18,445 nt of DNA from JAUREX01 sp044356825 (GCA_044356825.1 JBIKVM010000037.1:1-18445); one strand, 5' to 3'. Positions 5,909-14,108 are shown, counted from the stretch's first letter. Translations and numbers: made by a program. Notes: a model not told the origin generated them from the sequence alone.

Positions 5909-6549
5909 TCTCGCTCGACATCTACGCCGATCCGGTCTGCCCCTGGTGCGCTATCGGCAAGGCCGAACTTGACCGCGCGCTTGCCGCCAACCCCGGCCAC
6001 CCGTTCGAGATCCGCTGGCTGCCCTTCCAGCTCAACCCCGATCTTCCGCCCGAGGGCGTGGACAGGCAGAGCTTTTTCGACGCCAAATTCGGCGGCCCCG
6101 AAGCCGTCGCGGCGGCCTTCGGGCGCGTCACCGCCGCCGCTGCGCGCGCGGGCATCGATCTTGATCCCTCGCGCGCCACGCGCCAGCCCAACACGCGCGA
6201 CGCGCACCGCCTCATCCTCTGGACCGAAATCGAGAACCGTCAGGGTGACGTGATCGAGGCGCTGATGCGCGCCCACTTCCGCGACGGGCGCGACATTGGA
6301 TCGCGCAAAACCCTGATCGAGATCGCAACCGAGGTTGGGCTCGACAGCCGCATCATGGGCCGGCTGCTTGAAGGCGAGTCAGACCGCGAGACGGTCGCGG
6401 CAATCGAGGCCGAAGCGCGCATGGCCGGGATCGAAGGCGTGCCGAGCTTCGTGATCGGGGGGACGCATGTCGTGGTCGGGGCGCAACCGTCCGAGACGTG
6501 GCAGCGCATCATCGACGATGTAGTCCAGAACTGGGACATCTCGGGATGA
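5905..6549 (+). CDS. FrnE-like DsbA-family thiol oxidoreductase
   Basis: A 214-residue thioredoxin-fold protein. 'DPVCPWCAIGK' places the redox CPWC motif at residues 12-15, directly after the first beta strand. A helical insertion follows, and 'GVPSFVIGG' near 176 supplies the cis-Pro loop and last strands. 'RWLPFQLNPDLPPEG' is typical of the FrnE/2-hydroxychromene-2-carboxylate isomerase-like branch. There is no signal peptide, so it is probably cytoplasmic, unlike periplasmic DsbA. The substrate is unknown; FrnE homologues have been linked to polyketide production and oxidative stress. The ATG overlaps the stop of the acyl-CoA synthetase (ATGA, 5905-5908) and its own stop overlaps the MFS start the same way, so the three genes are almost certainly co-translated. 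Confidence 0.85.
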   Translation: MISLDIYADPVCPWCAIGKAELDRALAANPGHPFEIRWLPFQLNPDLPPEGVDRQSFFDAKFGGPEAVAAAFGRVTAAAARAGIDLDPSRATRQPNTRDAHRLILWTEIENRQGDVIEALMRAHFRDGRDIGSRKTLIEIATEVGLDSRIMGRLLEGESDRETVAAIEAEARMAGIEGVPSFVIGGTHVVVGAQPSETWQRIIDDVVQNWDISG

Positions 6550-7760
6550 CTCCCGCACCCGCGGGCTCCGGAGGACGGGGGTCGGTCGAATTCATTGCAC
6601 TGATCGCGATGCTCATTTCAACCATCGCGCTGTCGATCGACGCGATGCTGCCCGCGCTGCCCGACATCGCGGCCGAACTCTCGCCCGATGACCCCAACCG
6701 GGCGCAACTCGTCCTCACGAGCTTCGTTCTGGGCATGGGCTTGGGAACCTTCGTTGCCGGGCCGCTGTCGGATGCCTTCGGGCGCAAGCCCGTCATCATC
6801 GGGGCGGCGCTGCTCTATTGCGCGGCGTCGGCCTGGGCCGCATCGGCAGACAGCCTCGGGGCCCTCCTCGCGGCGCGCGTGGTTCAGGGCATAGGGGCGG
6901 CAGGCCCGAGGATCGTGAGCATCGCAATGGTGCGCGACCTCCACTCGGGGCGGATGATGGCGCGGATCATGTCCTTTGCGATGATGGTCTTTACCCTCGT
7001 ACCGGCCATCGCCCCCTTTGTCGGGGCCAGCATCATCGCGGTCGCCGACTGGCGTGCGATCTTCGCCGCATTCGTGGGCTTTGCAGCCATTTCCGCGCTC
7101 TGGCTCTGGCTGCGCCAGCCCGAGACGATCCTCCCCGCCCGCCGCCGCCCCCTTCGCTGGGTAGATCTGGTCGCGGGTGCGGCCGAGGTGGTGCGCCACC
7201 CGACCGTGCGCGGCGCGATCGTGGTGCAGGGGCTGCTCTTCGGGGCGCTCTTCGGCACTCTGTCGTCGATCCAGCCCGTCTTCGATCAGACGTTCGGCAG
7301 GGCTGAGAGCTTTCCGGCGTGGTTTGCCCTCATCGCGCTCTTCGGTGGCAGCGCAAGCCTCATCAATGCACTCATGGTCGTACGGCTCGGGATGCGGCGG
7401 ATGGTGACGTCGGTCCTCGGGGCGCAGATCGTGGCCTCGGGCATCATGACGGCCGCCTGCCTGACACTCTCGCCCGATATGCTTTTCTTCGTCTTCATCG
7501 GCTGGGTCACGACCGTCTTCTTCATGGCGGGCACCACCCTTGGCAACATCAACGCGATCGCGATGGAGCCGATGGGCCATGTCGCGGGCATGGCGGCCTC
7601 GGTCATCGCCGCGGCTGCAACCGTGCTCGGCGTCGCAATCGCGGCCCCGATCGGGCTTGCGTTCGATGGCACCACGCTGCCGCTGGCGGTTTCGGTGCTC
7701 GTGATCGTGGCGCTGTCGCTCGCGGCAATGCTGCGGATGCCCGGAGGGCGCGCAGGGTAG
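6546..7760 (+). CDS. MFS multidrug exporter, Bcr/CflA type
   Basis: A 404-residue integral membrane protein with about 12 hydrophobic helices. 'STIALSIDAMLPALPDIA' in helix 1, 'SFVLGMGLGTFVAGPLSDAFGRKP' (MFS motif A, GPLSDAFGRKP) between helices 2 and 3, and 'RVVQGIGAAGPRIVSIAMVRD' in helix 4 (motif B, RxxQG) are typical of the Bcr/CflA drug-resistance group of DHA1 proton antiporters. The cargo cannot be predicted. ATG 6546 overlaps the preceding TGA (ATGA) and is preferred to an upstream in-frame ATG at 6498, which would add 16 non-hydrophobic residues inside the oxidoreductase gene. It ends 5 bp before the convergent purB stop, with no terminator visible between them. Confidence 0.88.
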   Translation: MTPAPAGSGGRGSVEFIALIAMLISTIALSIDAMLPALPDIAAELSPDDPNRAQLVLTSFVLGMGLGTFVAGPLSDAFGRKPVIIGAALLYCAASAWAASADSLGALLAARVVQGIGAAGPRIVSIAMVRDLHSGRMMARIMSFAMMVFTLVPAIAPFVGASIIAVADWRAIFAAFVGFAAISALWLWLRQPETILPARRRPLRWVDLVAGAAEVVRHPTVRGAIVVQGLLFGALFGTLSSIQPVFDQTFGRAESFPAWFALIALFGGSASLINALMVVRLGMRRMVTSVLGAQIVASGIMTAACLTLSPDMLFFVFIGWVTTVFFMAGTTLGNINAIAMEPMGHVAGMAASVIAAAATVLGVAIAAPIGLAFDGTTLPLAVSVLVIVALSLAAMLRMPGGRAG

Positions 7761-7765
7761 CGCGG

Positions 7766-9070
7766 TCAGTCCGCGAAGACGCGGGCGAAGATCGTGTCGA
7801 CGTGGCGCAGGTGGTGGGCGAGATCGAACAGCGCGCCGATCTCGGCCTCGGTCAGATGCGCGCGCACCTCGGCGTCGGCGCAGAGTTCGGCGCGGAAGTC
7901 CGCGCCCGCCTCCCAGACCTTCATCGCGTTGCGCTGCACCAGCCGATAGGCGTCCTCGCGGCTCGCCCCCTTCTGCGTCAGCGCGAGGAGCACGCGCTGC
8001 GAATGGACAAGCCCGCGCAGCCGGTCGAGGTTCGCGGCGAGATTCGCGGGGTAGACGACCAGCCGCTCGATCAGCCCCGCAAGCCGGTGGAGCGCGAAAT
8101 CGAGCGTCACCGTCGCGTCCGGGCCGATCATCCGCTCGACCGAGGAGTGGCTGATGTCGCGCTCGTGCCAGAGCGCCACGTTCTCGAGCGCGGGCACCAC
8201 CATCCCGCGCACGATGCGCGCAAGCCCCGTGAGGTTCTCGCTCAGCACCGGGTTGCGCTTGTGGGGCATGGCGCTCGAGCCCTTCTGGCCGGGGCTGAAA
8301 TATTCCTCGGCCTCGAGCACCTCGGTGCGCTGCATGTGGCGGATCTCGGTCGCGATGTTCTCGATCGAACTCGCGATGACGCCGAGCGTCGCGAAATACA
8401 TCGCGTGGCGGTCGCGCGGGATCACCTGGGTCGAGATCGGCTCGGGCGAAAGGCCCATCTGCGCGCAGACATGCGCCTCGACGGCCGGGTCGATGTTGGC
8501 AAACGTGCCGACCGCGCCCGAGATCGCGCCGGTCGCGACCTCGGCGCGGGCCGCGCGCAGCCGGTCGCGGGCGCGCGTCATCTCGGCATGGAAGCGGGCG
8601 AAGGTCAGGCCCATCGTCACGGGTTCCGCGTGGATGCCGTGGCTGCGCCCGATCCGGGGCGTCAGGCGATGCTCGAAGGCGCGCGCCTTCAGCGCCGCGC
8701 GCACCCGCTCGATCCCGCCGAGCATGAGGTCGGCGGCGCGGACAAGCTGGATGTTGAAGCAGGTGTCGAGCACATCGGACGAGGTCATCCCCTGATGGAC
8801 GAAGCGGGCCTCTTCGGCGCCCACGATCTCGGCCAGATGGGTGAGGAAGGCGATCACGTCGTGCTTCGTCACCGCCTCGATCTCGGCGATGCGGTCGGCA
8901 TCGAAGGTCGCGTCGCGCGCGCGCCAGACGGCGGCGGCGTTCTCGGCCGGGATGACGCCAAGCGCCGCCTGCGCGTCGCAGGCATGGGCCTCGATCTCGA
9001 ACCAGAGCCGATAGCGCGTCTCGGGCGACCAGATGGCCACCATCTCGGGGCGGGAATATCGCGGGATCAT
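7766..9070 (-). CDS. purB: Adenylosuccinate lyase
   Basis: A 434-residue member of the fumarase/aspartase superfamily. PurB cleaves SAICAR and adenylosuccinate, releasing fumarate, in two steps of purine synthesis. Visible landmarks are 'MIPRYSRPEM' at the start, 'TKHDVIAF' (68-75) with His70, 'QGMTSSD' (93-99), 'GRSHGIHAEP' (141-150) with the acid/base His, and the signature loop 'GSSAMPHKRNP' (264-274) with the catalytic Ser. Length and order agree with the short bacterial form (B. subtilis/T. maritima type). AGAGG lies about 9 nt before ATG 9070. It starts 52 bp after the engB stop on the same strand, with no clear promoter or terminator in that gap, so it may be the tail of the rpmH-engB transcript. 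Confidence 0.93.
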   Translation of the reverse strand: MIPRYSRPEMVAIWSPETRYRLWFEIEAHACDAQAALGVIPAENAAAVWRARDATFDADRIAEIEAVTKHDVIAFLTHLAEIVGAEEARFVHQGMTSSDVLDTCFNIQLVRAADLMLGGIERVRAALKARAFEHRLTPRIGRSHGIHAEPVTMGLTFARFHAEMTRARDRLRAARAEVATGAISGAVGTFANIDPAVEAHVCAQMGLSPEPISTQVIPRDRHAMYFATLGVIASSIENIATEIRHMQRTEVLEAEEYFSPGQKGSSAMPHKRNPVLSENLTGLARIVRGMVVPALENVALWHERDISHSSVERMIGPDATVTLDFALHRLAGLIERLVVYPANLAANLDRLRGLVHSQRVLLALTQKGASREDAYRLVQRNAMKVWEAGADFRAELCADAEVRAHLTEAEIGALFDLAHHLRHVDTIFARVFAD

Positions 9071-9122
9071 GGGCGGGCCTCTCGGGCGGCGGATGCTGCG
9101 GCCTTTAGCGGGACCGGGCGGC

Positions 9123-9773
9123 CTATGCCAGCCCCGCGATGACGGCGCGCAGGGTCGCGATCCCCTCGCCCGTCTCGGAAGAGGTCAGCACCATCTCGGG
9201 AAAGGCCGCCGGATGGCGCGCGAGTGCCGCACCCACGCCCGCGACCAGCGCAGGCCGGTCGCGCGCCGGGATCTTGTCGGCCTTGGTCAGCACCACCTCG
9301 AAGGGCACCGCCGCGCGGTCAAGAAGCGCCATGATCTCCTCATCCGCCGTCTTTACCCCGTGGCGGGCATCGATCAGCACGAAGGCGCGCCGGAGGCTCG
9401 CGCGCCCCGCAAGATAGGCGCGCAGCAGCGCCTGCCAGCGCGCGACGATGGCCTTGGGTGCCTCGGCATGGCCGTAACCCGGCAGATCGACGAGATAGCG
9501 CGCCTCGCCCAGCGCGAAGAAGTTGATCTCCTGCGTCCGGCCGGGGGTGTTCGAGGCGCGCGCCAGCGCCTTGCGCCCGGTCAGCGCGTTGATGAGGCTC
9601 GACTTCCCGACATTCGAGCGGCCGGCAAAGCAGACCTCGGCCCGATCGCCCGGCGGCAGGCCATCGAGTGCCACCACCCCCTTCACGAAGGTGACGGGCC
9701 CGGCAAAGAGCTTGCGCGCCGCCTCGGCCGCCTCGGCCTCGGGCTCGGGCGCGAGGGTGAAGGTCAGATCCAT
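9123..9773 (-). CDS. engB: Ribosome-biogenesis GTPase EngB (YihA/YsxC)
   Basis: A 216-residue TrmE-Era-EngA-EngB-Septin family GTPase needed for late large-subunit assembly. All G motifs are visible: G1 'GRSNVGKSS' (51-59), G2 'NTPGRT' (75-80), G3 'DLPGYG' (96-101), G4 'TKAD' (163-166) and G5 'SSETGEG' (198-204). 'CFAGRSNVGKSSLINALTGR' and 'DLPGYGHA' are diagnostic of EngB. The N-terminal 25 residues are Glu/Ala-rich, a common alphaproteobacterial extension. ATG 9773 is chosen because the open frame further upstream is Arg/Gly-rich shadow of the MOSC gene. It overlaps the MOSC stop by 10 bp, implying translational coupling. Confidence 0.93.
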   Translation of the reverse strand: MDLTFTLAPEPEAEAAEAARKLFAGPVTFVKGVVALDGLPPGDRAEVCFAGRSNVGKSSLINALTGRKALARASNTPGRTQEINFFALGEARYLVDLPGYGHAEAPKAIVARWQALLRAYLAGRASLRRAFVLIDARHGVKTADEEIMALLDRAAVPFEVVLTKADKIPARDRPALVAGVGAALARHPAAFPEMVLTSSETGEGIATLRAVIAGLA

Positions 9774-10513
9774 CGCGCCCCGTCCCCGACCGCGACGGGC
9801 CCGCCCGCGACGACCTCGGCATAGACGCCGAAGTCCTGCGCCCCCGTCGCGGCCTCGAGGCCCGCGAGCGTGTCGGCATCGATCCGCCCCGTCGCGGGGT
9901 TCGCCATCGTCGCGCGGCAGCGCGTGATCGGCTCGCGCACCCGCAGCCGCGCCAAGCCGATCGCGATCTCGCGGCCGATCATCGCCATCTCCTCCCACGG
10001 CGCGAGGCCATCGAGCCAGAGGTTGCCGCGCCAGCGCCCGACATCGAGCGCAACGCCCATGTGATCGGCAAGTGCCCGCTGCGAGGCGAGCGAGAGGATC
10101 GCGACCGACGGGAAATCGGTGTCGGTGAAGGGTTGCGCGGCGCGCACGAGCGCCACGGGCCGCGCCCGGTCGGGCGGGTTGAGGGGGGCGGACCAGGCGA
10201 GGAAGCGCGCCGCATCGGCCGGATCGTCGGGGTCGATCTCGATCTCAGGCAGGTCGGGATGCCGCAGCCGCAGCCGCCGCGCGCCCTCGTCGAATGCGGC
10301 CGAGATCGCCATCAGCGCCGGCGCCTTGGCGCCGCGCGCGAAGTTCTGGCAGGGCGCCCAGCACCCGGCGTCAAGCCGCGCGGCCTCATGCGCGACGGCC
10401 CAGGCGCGATCAAAGGGCAGCGTCGCACCGGCGCTCAGCGTCACGGCCGGCAGCGCCTCGCGCCCGTGCCCCTTGATCGGGTGACGCCAGATCTGCGCGA
10501 GGCGCGCCGTCAT
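9764..10513 (-). CDS. MOSC-domain (mARC/YcbX-like) molybdenum-cofactor protein
   Basis: A 249-residue protein with an N-terminal MOSC beta-barrel region ('IWRHPIKGHGREAL', 8-21, and 'LPFDRAWAV', 32-40) followed by a MOSC domain ('SVAILSLASQRAL', about 136-148; 'RWRGNLWLDGLAPWEE', 160-175). Cys199 in 'ITRCRATMANPATGR' matches the Cys that binds molybdenum in mARC/YcbX/YiiM relatives, so it is probably a cofactor-dependent reductase of N-hydroxylated compounds or a cofactor carrier. There is no 2Fe-2S C-terminal domain as in YcbX, so an external electron donor would be needed. The start ATG 10513 overlaps the yidC stop (ATGA) and the end overlaps engB by 10 bp, so it is locked into this operon. 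Confidence 0.83.
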   Translation of the reverse strand: MTARLAQIWRHPIKGHGREALPAVTLSAGATLPFDRAWAVAHEAARLDAGCWAPCQNFARGAKAPALMAISAAFDEGARRLRLRHPDLPEIEIDPDDPADAARFLAWSAPLNPPDRARPVALVRAAQPFTDTDFPSVAILSLASQRALADHMGVALDVGRWRGNLWLDGLAPWEEMAMIGREIAIGLARLRVREPITRCRATMANPATGRIDADTLAGLEAATGAQDFGVYAEVVAGGPVAVGDGARWI

Positions 10514-12306
10514 TTCGCCGCGGGCTTGCCGCCCCGTCTGAAGCCCGCGCGGATGTTGCCGAAGAGGTCGGGCTTGTGCCCGTGGCTGCGCATGATCGCG
10601 TATTGCTGCACGAAGGTGATGATGTTGTTCACGATCCAGTAGAGCACGAGGCCCGAGGCGAAGCGGCCGAGCATGAACATGAACACCCAAGGCATCCAGG
10701 CGAAGATCATCGCCTGCGTCGGGTCGGTCGGTGTCGGGTTCAGCTTCTGCTGCAGCCACATCGTGATCCCGAGGATGATCCCCATGATCCCGATCAGGAT
10801 GAGGGCTGCAAAGGACATCGGGTCGGGCGCGGCCCAGGGCAGCAGGCCGAAGAGGTTCACGATCGAGGTCGGATCGGGCGCCGAGAGATCCTGCAGGAAG
10901 CCGAAGAAGGGCGCATGGCGCAACTCGATCGTGACGAAGATGACCTTGTAGAGCGAGAAGAAGATCGGGATCTGCAACAGGATCGGCAGGCAGCCCGCGG
11001 CGGGGTTCACCTTCTTCTCCCGGTAGAGCTTCATCATCTCCTGCTGCATCTTCTGCCGGTCGTCGCCGACGCGGGCCTTCAGCGCCTCCATCTCGGGCTG
11101 AAGTTCCTTCATCCGCGCCATCGAGACATAGGATTTGTAGGCCAGCGGAAAGAGCAGCGCCTTGAGCACGAGCGTCAGCGCGATGATCGCGAGCCCCATG
11201 TTCCCGATCGCGGCGTTGAGCCAGTGCAGCACCGCAAACATCGGCTTCGTCAGGAAGAAGAACCAGCCCCAGTCGATCGAGTCGATAAAGCCGCCGATTG
11301 CCTTGCGGTCCTCATAGTCGCGGATCGTCGCCCATTCCTTGGCGCCGGCGAAGAGGTCGGTCTTCACCTCGGCCGTCGCTCCGGACGCCACGGTGACCGT
11401 GGGCAGGCGGATCGAGGTGCGGTAGATGTCGCTCTCGGGCAGGTGCTTCATCACCGCCGTAAAGGGCTGGCCCGCCTGCGGGATCAGCACCGTCTGCCAG
11501 AAATGGTCGGTAAAACCGATCCAGCCGTTCGCGGTGACTTCGGCCACCTCGGCCGGCCCACCCTCGGCGACGACGGGCTCGAGGTCCGCGAGATCGTCAT
11601 ATCCCGTTTCCTGCAGCACGCCGTCGGCCATGCGCACGACGCCTTCGTGCAGGATGAAGAAGTTCTTGAGGTCGGCCGGAACGCCCTTCCGCTCGGCCAC
11701 GCCGAAGGCATAGAGCGCGACGGGTGCCGCGCCCGCGTTCGCGACGCGCTGCGTGACGGTGAAGAGGAAGTTCTCGTCGACCGAGATCGTGCGCGAGAAC
11801 GTCAGCCCCGCCCCGTTCGACCATTCGAGCGTCACGGGGCTGTCGGGGCCAAGCACATCGCCCGCAGCCAGCGTCCAGACCGTGTTCGGCCCGGGCAGCA
11901 GGTCGGCCGCGATGGCGCCGTCGGCCGATCCCCAGCCGTAGTGGACATATTGTGCGCCCGTCTCGCCCACCGGCCGCAGCACCCGCACGATCGGCGCATC
12001 GGGCGCGAGCGTCTCGCGATAGTCCTTGAGCGCGAGATCGTCGATCCGCCCGCCGACAAGCGCGATGGTGCCCTGCAGGCGCGGCGTCTCGATCGGGACG
12101 CGCGGCGCGCTTGCGGCGGCGGCCGCGGCGGGAGCGCCCTCTGCCGTGGGGGCGACCTCGGCGGGCGTGGCCGGGGTCAGCGCCGCCTCGCCCGTTTTGG
12201 GGGGCCTGTCCGGCACCTCGGGCGGCGGGAAGAGGAAGAACCACACGAGGATGACCAGAAAGCTCAGCGCGGTCGCGAGGATCAGGTTGCGGTTCTGGTC
12301 GTCCAT
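10510..12306 (-). CDS. yidC: Membrane protein insertase YidC
   Basis: A 598-residue inner-membrane insertase/chaperone that works alone or with SecYEG. It has the Gram-negative layout: N-terminal anchor with 'NRNLILATALSFLVILVWFF' (5-24), a Pro/Ala-rich linker, a large periplasmic beta-sandwich domain up to about residue 340, then the conserved core of five membrane segments beginning near 'GWFFFLTKPMFAVLHWLN'. Conserved core segments include 'GNMGLAIIALTLVLKALLFPL', 'MQQEMMKLYREKKVNP' (cytoplasmic coiled region), 'GCLPILLQIPIFFSLYKV', and a C-terminal basic tail. It sits downstream of ttcA by 67 bp and overlaps the MOSC gene by 4 bp. A candidate promoter at 12349-12377 could give separate expression. 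Confidence 0.95.
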   Translation of the reverse strand: MDDQNRNLILATALSFLVILVWFFLFPPPEVPDRPPKTGEAALTPATPAEVAPTAEGAPAAAAAASAPRVPIETPRLQGTIALVGGRIDDLALKDYRETLAPDAPIVRVLRPVGETGAQYVHYGWGSADGAIAADLLPGPNTVWTLAAGDVLGPDSPVTLEWSNGAGLTFSRTISVDENFLFTVTQRVANAGAAPVALYAFGVAERKGVPADLKNFFILHEGVVRMADGVLQETGYDDLADLEPVVAEGGPAEVAEVTANGWIGFTDHFWQTVLIPQAGQPFTAVMKHLPESDIYRTSIRLPTVTVASGATAEVKTDLFAGAKEWATIRDYEDRKAIGGFIDSIDWGWFFFLTKPMFAVLHWLNAAIGNMGLAIIALTLVLKALLFPLAYKSYVSMARMKELQPEMEALKARVGDDRQKMQQEMMKLYREKKVNPAAGCLPILLQIPIFFSLYKVIFVTIELRHAPFFGFLQDLSAPDPTSIVNLFGLLPWAAPDPMSFAALILIGIMGIILGITMWLQQKLNPTPTDPTQAMIFAWMPWVFMFMLGRFASGLVLYWIVNNIITFVQQYAIMRSHGHKPDLFGNIRAGFRRGGKPAAK

Positions 12307-12348
12307 GTCGGTGCGGCCTTCGGGTCAGCGGGTTCGGGGATCGGGTCC

Positions 12349-12377
12349 GTTCAACAGAAGGGGGCGGGAAAGGTCAA
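12349..12377 (-). promoter_or_regulatory. Candidate internal promoter for yidC
   Basis: On the minus strand TTGACC (12372-12377, overlapping the ttcA stop) is followed after 17 bp by TTGAAC (12349-12354). The -35 is near consensus; the -10 is weak. It lies 43 bp before the yidC ATG in the only sizeable gap of this gene run. Confidence 0.4.
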
Positions 12378-13246
12378 GCCTGTTCACCCCCGCCACCGGC
12401 CTTCGGCGCGCGCGCGAGGGCTGCGAAATCGAAAAGCGCGGGGTCGGGCAGGTGCGAGGGGCGCGCGTTCATGAGCGCGCGGAACATCACCTGCCGCCGG
12501 CCGGGCGCCTTGGCCTCCCACCCGTCGAGCAGCGCCTTGACCTGCGCGCGCTGGAGCCCCTCCTGGCTGCCGCAGAGATCGCAGGGGATGATGGGATAGT
12601 TCATCGCCCGTGCGAAGCGGTCGCAATCGGCCTCGGCGGCAAAGGCGAGCGGGCGCAGCACGAAAAGGTCGCCCTCTTCGTTCACGAGCTTCGGCGGCAT
12701 GGTGGCAAGGCGGCCGCCGTGGAAGAGGTTCATGAAGAAGGTCTCGAGGATGTCGTCGCGGTGATGCCCGAGGACGACGGCCGAACAACCCTCTTCGCGC
12801 GCGATGCGATAGAGGTTGCCCCGCCGCAGCCGCGAGCAGAGCGCGCAATAGGTCCGCCCCGCCGGCACCTTGGAGACGACGATCGAATAGGTGTCCTGAT
12901 ACTCGATCCGGTGCGGCACGCCCATCCGGCCGAGGAACTCGGGCAGCACGGTCGCGGGAAAGCCCGGCTGCCCCTGATCGAGGTTGCAGGCCAGGAGATC
13001 GACGGGCAGGAGCCCGCGCCATTTCAGCTCGTGCAGGATCGCGAGCAGCGTATAGCTGTCCTTGCCGCCCGAGAGACAGACAAGCCAGCGCGCGCCGGGC
13101 TCGACCATCGCATAGGTCTCGATCGCCTCGCGGACGTTCTGCACCAGGCGCTTGCGCAGCTTGCGGAACTCGACCGATCCGGGCGCGCCGGCAAAAAGCG
13201 GGTGGATGGCGCCGCCGCCGTCCTCCTCTTCGCCCTCGTCAAGCAT
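12374..13246 (-). CDS. ttcA: tRNA 2-thiocytidine synthetase TtcA
   Basis: A 290-residue PP-loop ATPase that thiolates cytidine 32 of certain tRNAs using an Fe-S cluster. The ATP pyrophosphatase loop 'SGGKDS' is at 59-64. 'CALC' gives Cys134/Cys137, and Cys222 in 'PCDLC' is well placed for the third cluster ligand known in TtcA. 'GHHRDDILETFFMNLFHGG' (160-178) is the family signature. The frame is open far upstream, but only after 13255 does it look like TtcA. Two ATGs are possible, 13255 and 13246; GGAAGG abuts the first and is 9 nt before the second, favouring 13246. The start overlaps the end of yidD by 8 bp. The first 20 residues are acidic and Gly-rich, without recognisable function. Confidence 0.9.
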   Translation of the reverse strand: MLDEGEEEDGGGAIHPLFAGAPGSVEFRKLRKRLVQNVREAIETYAMVEPGARWLVCLSGGKDSYTLLAILHELKWRGLLPVDLLACNLDQGQPGFPATVLPEFLGRMGVPHRIEYQDTYSIVVSKVPAGRTYCALCSRLRRGNLYRIAREEGCSAVVLGHHRDDILETFFMNLFHGGRLATMPPKLVNEEGDLFVLRPLAFAAEADCDRFARAMNYPIIPCDLCGSQEGLQRAQVKALLDGWEAKAPGRRQVMFRALMNARPSHLPDPALFDFAALARAPKAGGGGEQA

Positions 13247-13502
13247 GGCGCCCATCCTTCCGCCGGTCGTGCTCGGGGTCCGCGCCCGGCACCGGATCAT
13301 AGCCCGAGCCGCCGAACGGGTGGCAGCGCGCGATCCGCCGCAGCATGAGCCACCCGCCCCGGACGCCCCCGTGGCGTTCGAGCGCCTCGAGCGCATAGGC
13401 CGAGCAGGTCGGCTGATAGCGGCAGCCATGCCCGAGCCAGGGGCTCAGCACCAGCCGATAGGCGCGCACCGGCAACGCGATCAGGCGCGCGAGCGGGGTC
13501 AT
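13239..13502 (-). CDS. yidD: YidD, membrane protein insertion efficiency factor
   Basis: An 87-residue protein with the YidD (DUF37/haemolytic) domain: 'YRLVLSPWLGHGCRYQPTCSAYALEALERHG' spread over residues 15-45, with the conserved Cys pair in 'CRYQPTCS', then 'RRIARCHPFGGSGYDPVP' (about 55-72) containing the third Cys. It is a small membrane-associated protein that helps Sec/YidC-dependent insertion. The order rnpA-yidD-...-yidC is widely conserved. ATG 13502 overlaps the rnpA stop by 4 bp (ATGA) and its end overlaps ttcA by 8 bp. The C-terminal 15 residues are charged and family-variable. Confidence 0.93.
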   Translation of the reverse strand: MTPLARLIALPVRAYRLVLSPWLGHGCRYQPTCSAYALEALERHGGVRGGWLMLRRIARCHPFGGSGYDPVPGADPEHDRRKDGRHA

Positions 13503-13906
13503 CCGCCCCCGGCCTTGCGGTGGAGCGTGCGGAGCGCGCGCACAAGATCGACCTTCATCGCGGCGAAATCATGCACGACCGTGGCCCCGGGCCGGCCGAC
13601 AAGGACGTAATCCCAGCCCGGCCGCGCGATCCCGGGCAGGACGGCGCGCGCGATCTCGCGCAATCGGCGGCGGGCGCGGTTGCGCATCACGGCGTTGCCG
13701 ACCTTGCGCGAACAGGTGAAGCCCACGCGAATCGCGTCCGACCCGTCGGCCCGCGGCCTGCCCTGCAAGAGGAAGGCATCCGTGCCCTGCCGCAAAGCCG
13801 AAGCGGCGCGCAGGAACTCTGCACGCCGCCGCAGCCGTTCGGGTGGTGCCGTCGCCGGCCCGGGCGCTTCAGGCGCGGCGGGCAGCGCGTCTGCCCCCGC
13901 GGACAT
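13499..13906 (-). CDS. rnpA: Ribonuclease P protein component
   Basis: A 135-residue basic protein that binds RNase P RNA and helps it mature tRNA 5' ends. The core begins at 'RLRRRAEFLRA' (24-34); 'VGFTCSRKVGNAVMRNRARRRLRE' at 61-84 holds the signature RNR..RR.LRE. The first 22 residues are Ala/Pro-rich and longer than in many homologues, as often seen in alphaproteobacteria. The open frame continues upstream beyond 14600, but ATG 13906 is the natural start because it follows rpmH by 8 bp and only the sequence after it is conserved-looking. It ends in an ATGA overlap with yidD. Confidence 0.93.
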   Translation of the reverse strand: MSAGADALPAAPEAPGPATAPPERLRRRAEFLRAASALRQGTDAFLLQGRPRADGSDAIRVGFTCSRKVGNAVMRNRARRRLREIARAVLPGIARPGWDYVLVGRPGATVVHDFAAMKVDLVRALRTLHRKAGGG

Positions 13907-13914
13907 CGCGGGCC

Positions 13915-14049
13915 TCAGGCCGAGAGGCGCTTGCGCCCCTTGGCGCGCCGCGCGGCAAGCACAAGGCGCCCGCCCTTGGTCGCCATCCGCGCGCGGAACC
14001 CGTGGCGGCGCTTGCGCACGAGGTTCGAAGGTTGAAAGGTGCGTTTCAT
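13915..14049 (-). CDS. rpmH: 50S ribosomal protein L34
   Basis: A 44-residue, very basic protein beginning 'MKRTFQPSNLVRKRRHGFR' and ending 'AKGRKRLSA', which is unmistakable L34: it is a structural protein of the large ribosomal subunit. The length is normal (44-46). The ribosome site AGGAG is 8 nt before ATG 14049. It is the first gene of the rpmH-rnpA-yidD-ttcA-yidC-MOSC-engB run, with a housekeeping promoter about 60 bp upstream. The rnpA start lies only 8 bp after its stop. Confidence 0.97.
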   Translation of the reverse strand: MKRTFQPSNLVRKRRHGFRARMATKGGRLVLAARRAKGRKRLSA

Positions 14050-14108
14050 CGCGTATCTCCTGCCGATGCCGGTCGGGAACTCCCGCCGCCCGGAACTTCA
14101 CCGTGCGC

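Noticed and set aside
6618..7580. A 320-codon minus-strand frame rich in His, Asp and Arg
   Set aside because: Antisense to the MFS transporter's hydrophobic codons, which yields this typical charged shadow; no homology features.
7319..9142. A 607-codon plus-strand frame over the end of the MFS gene and opposite purB
   Set aside because: Both underlying genes have strong motifs; the long frame has low-complexity Arg/Gly/His composition and no ribosome site.
10576..12474. A 632-codon open frame on the plus strand opposite yidC
   Set aside because: It is antisense to a clear yidC, is Arg/His/Asp-rich with no domain or membrane pattern, and arises from GC-rich third positions of the real gene.
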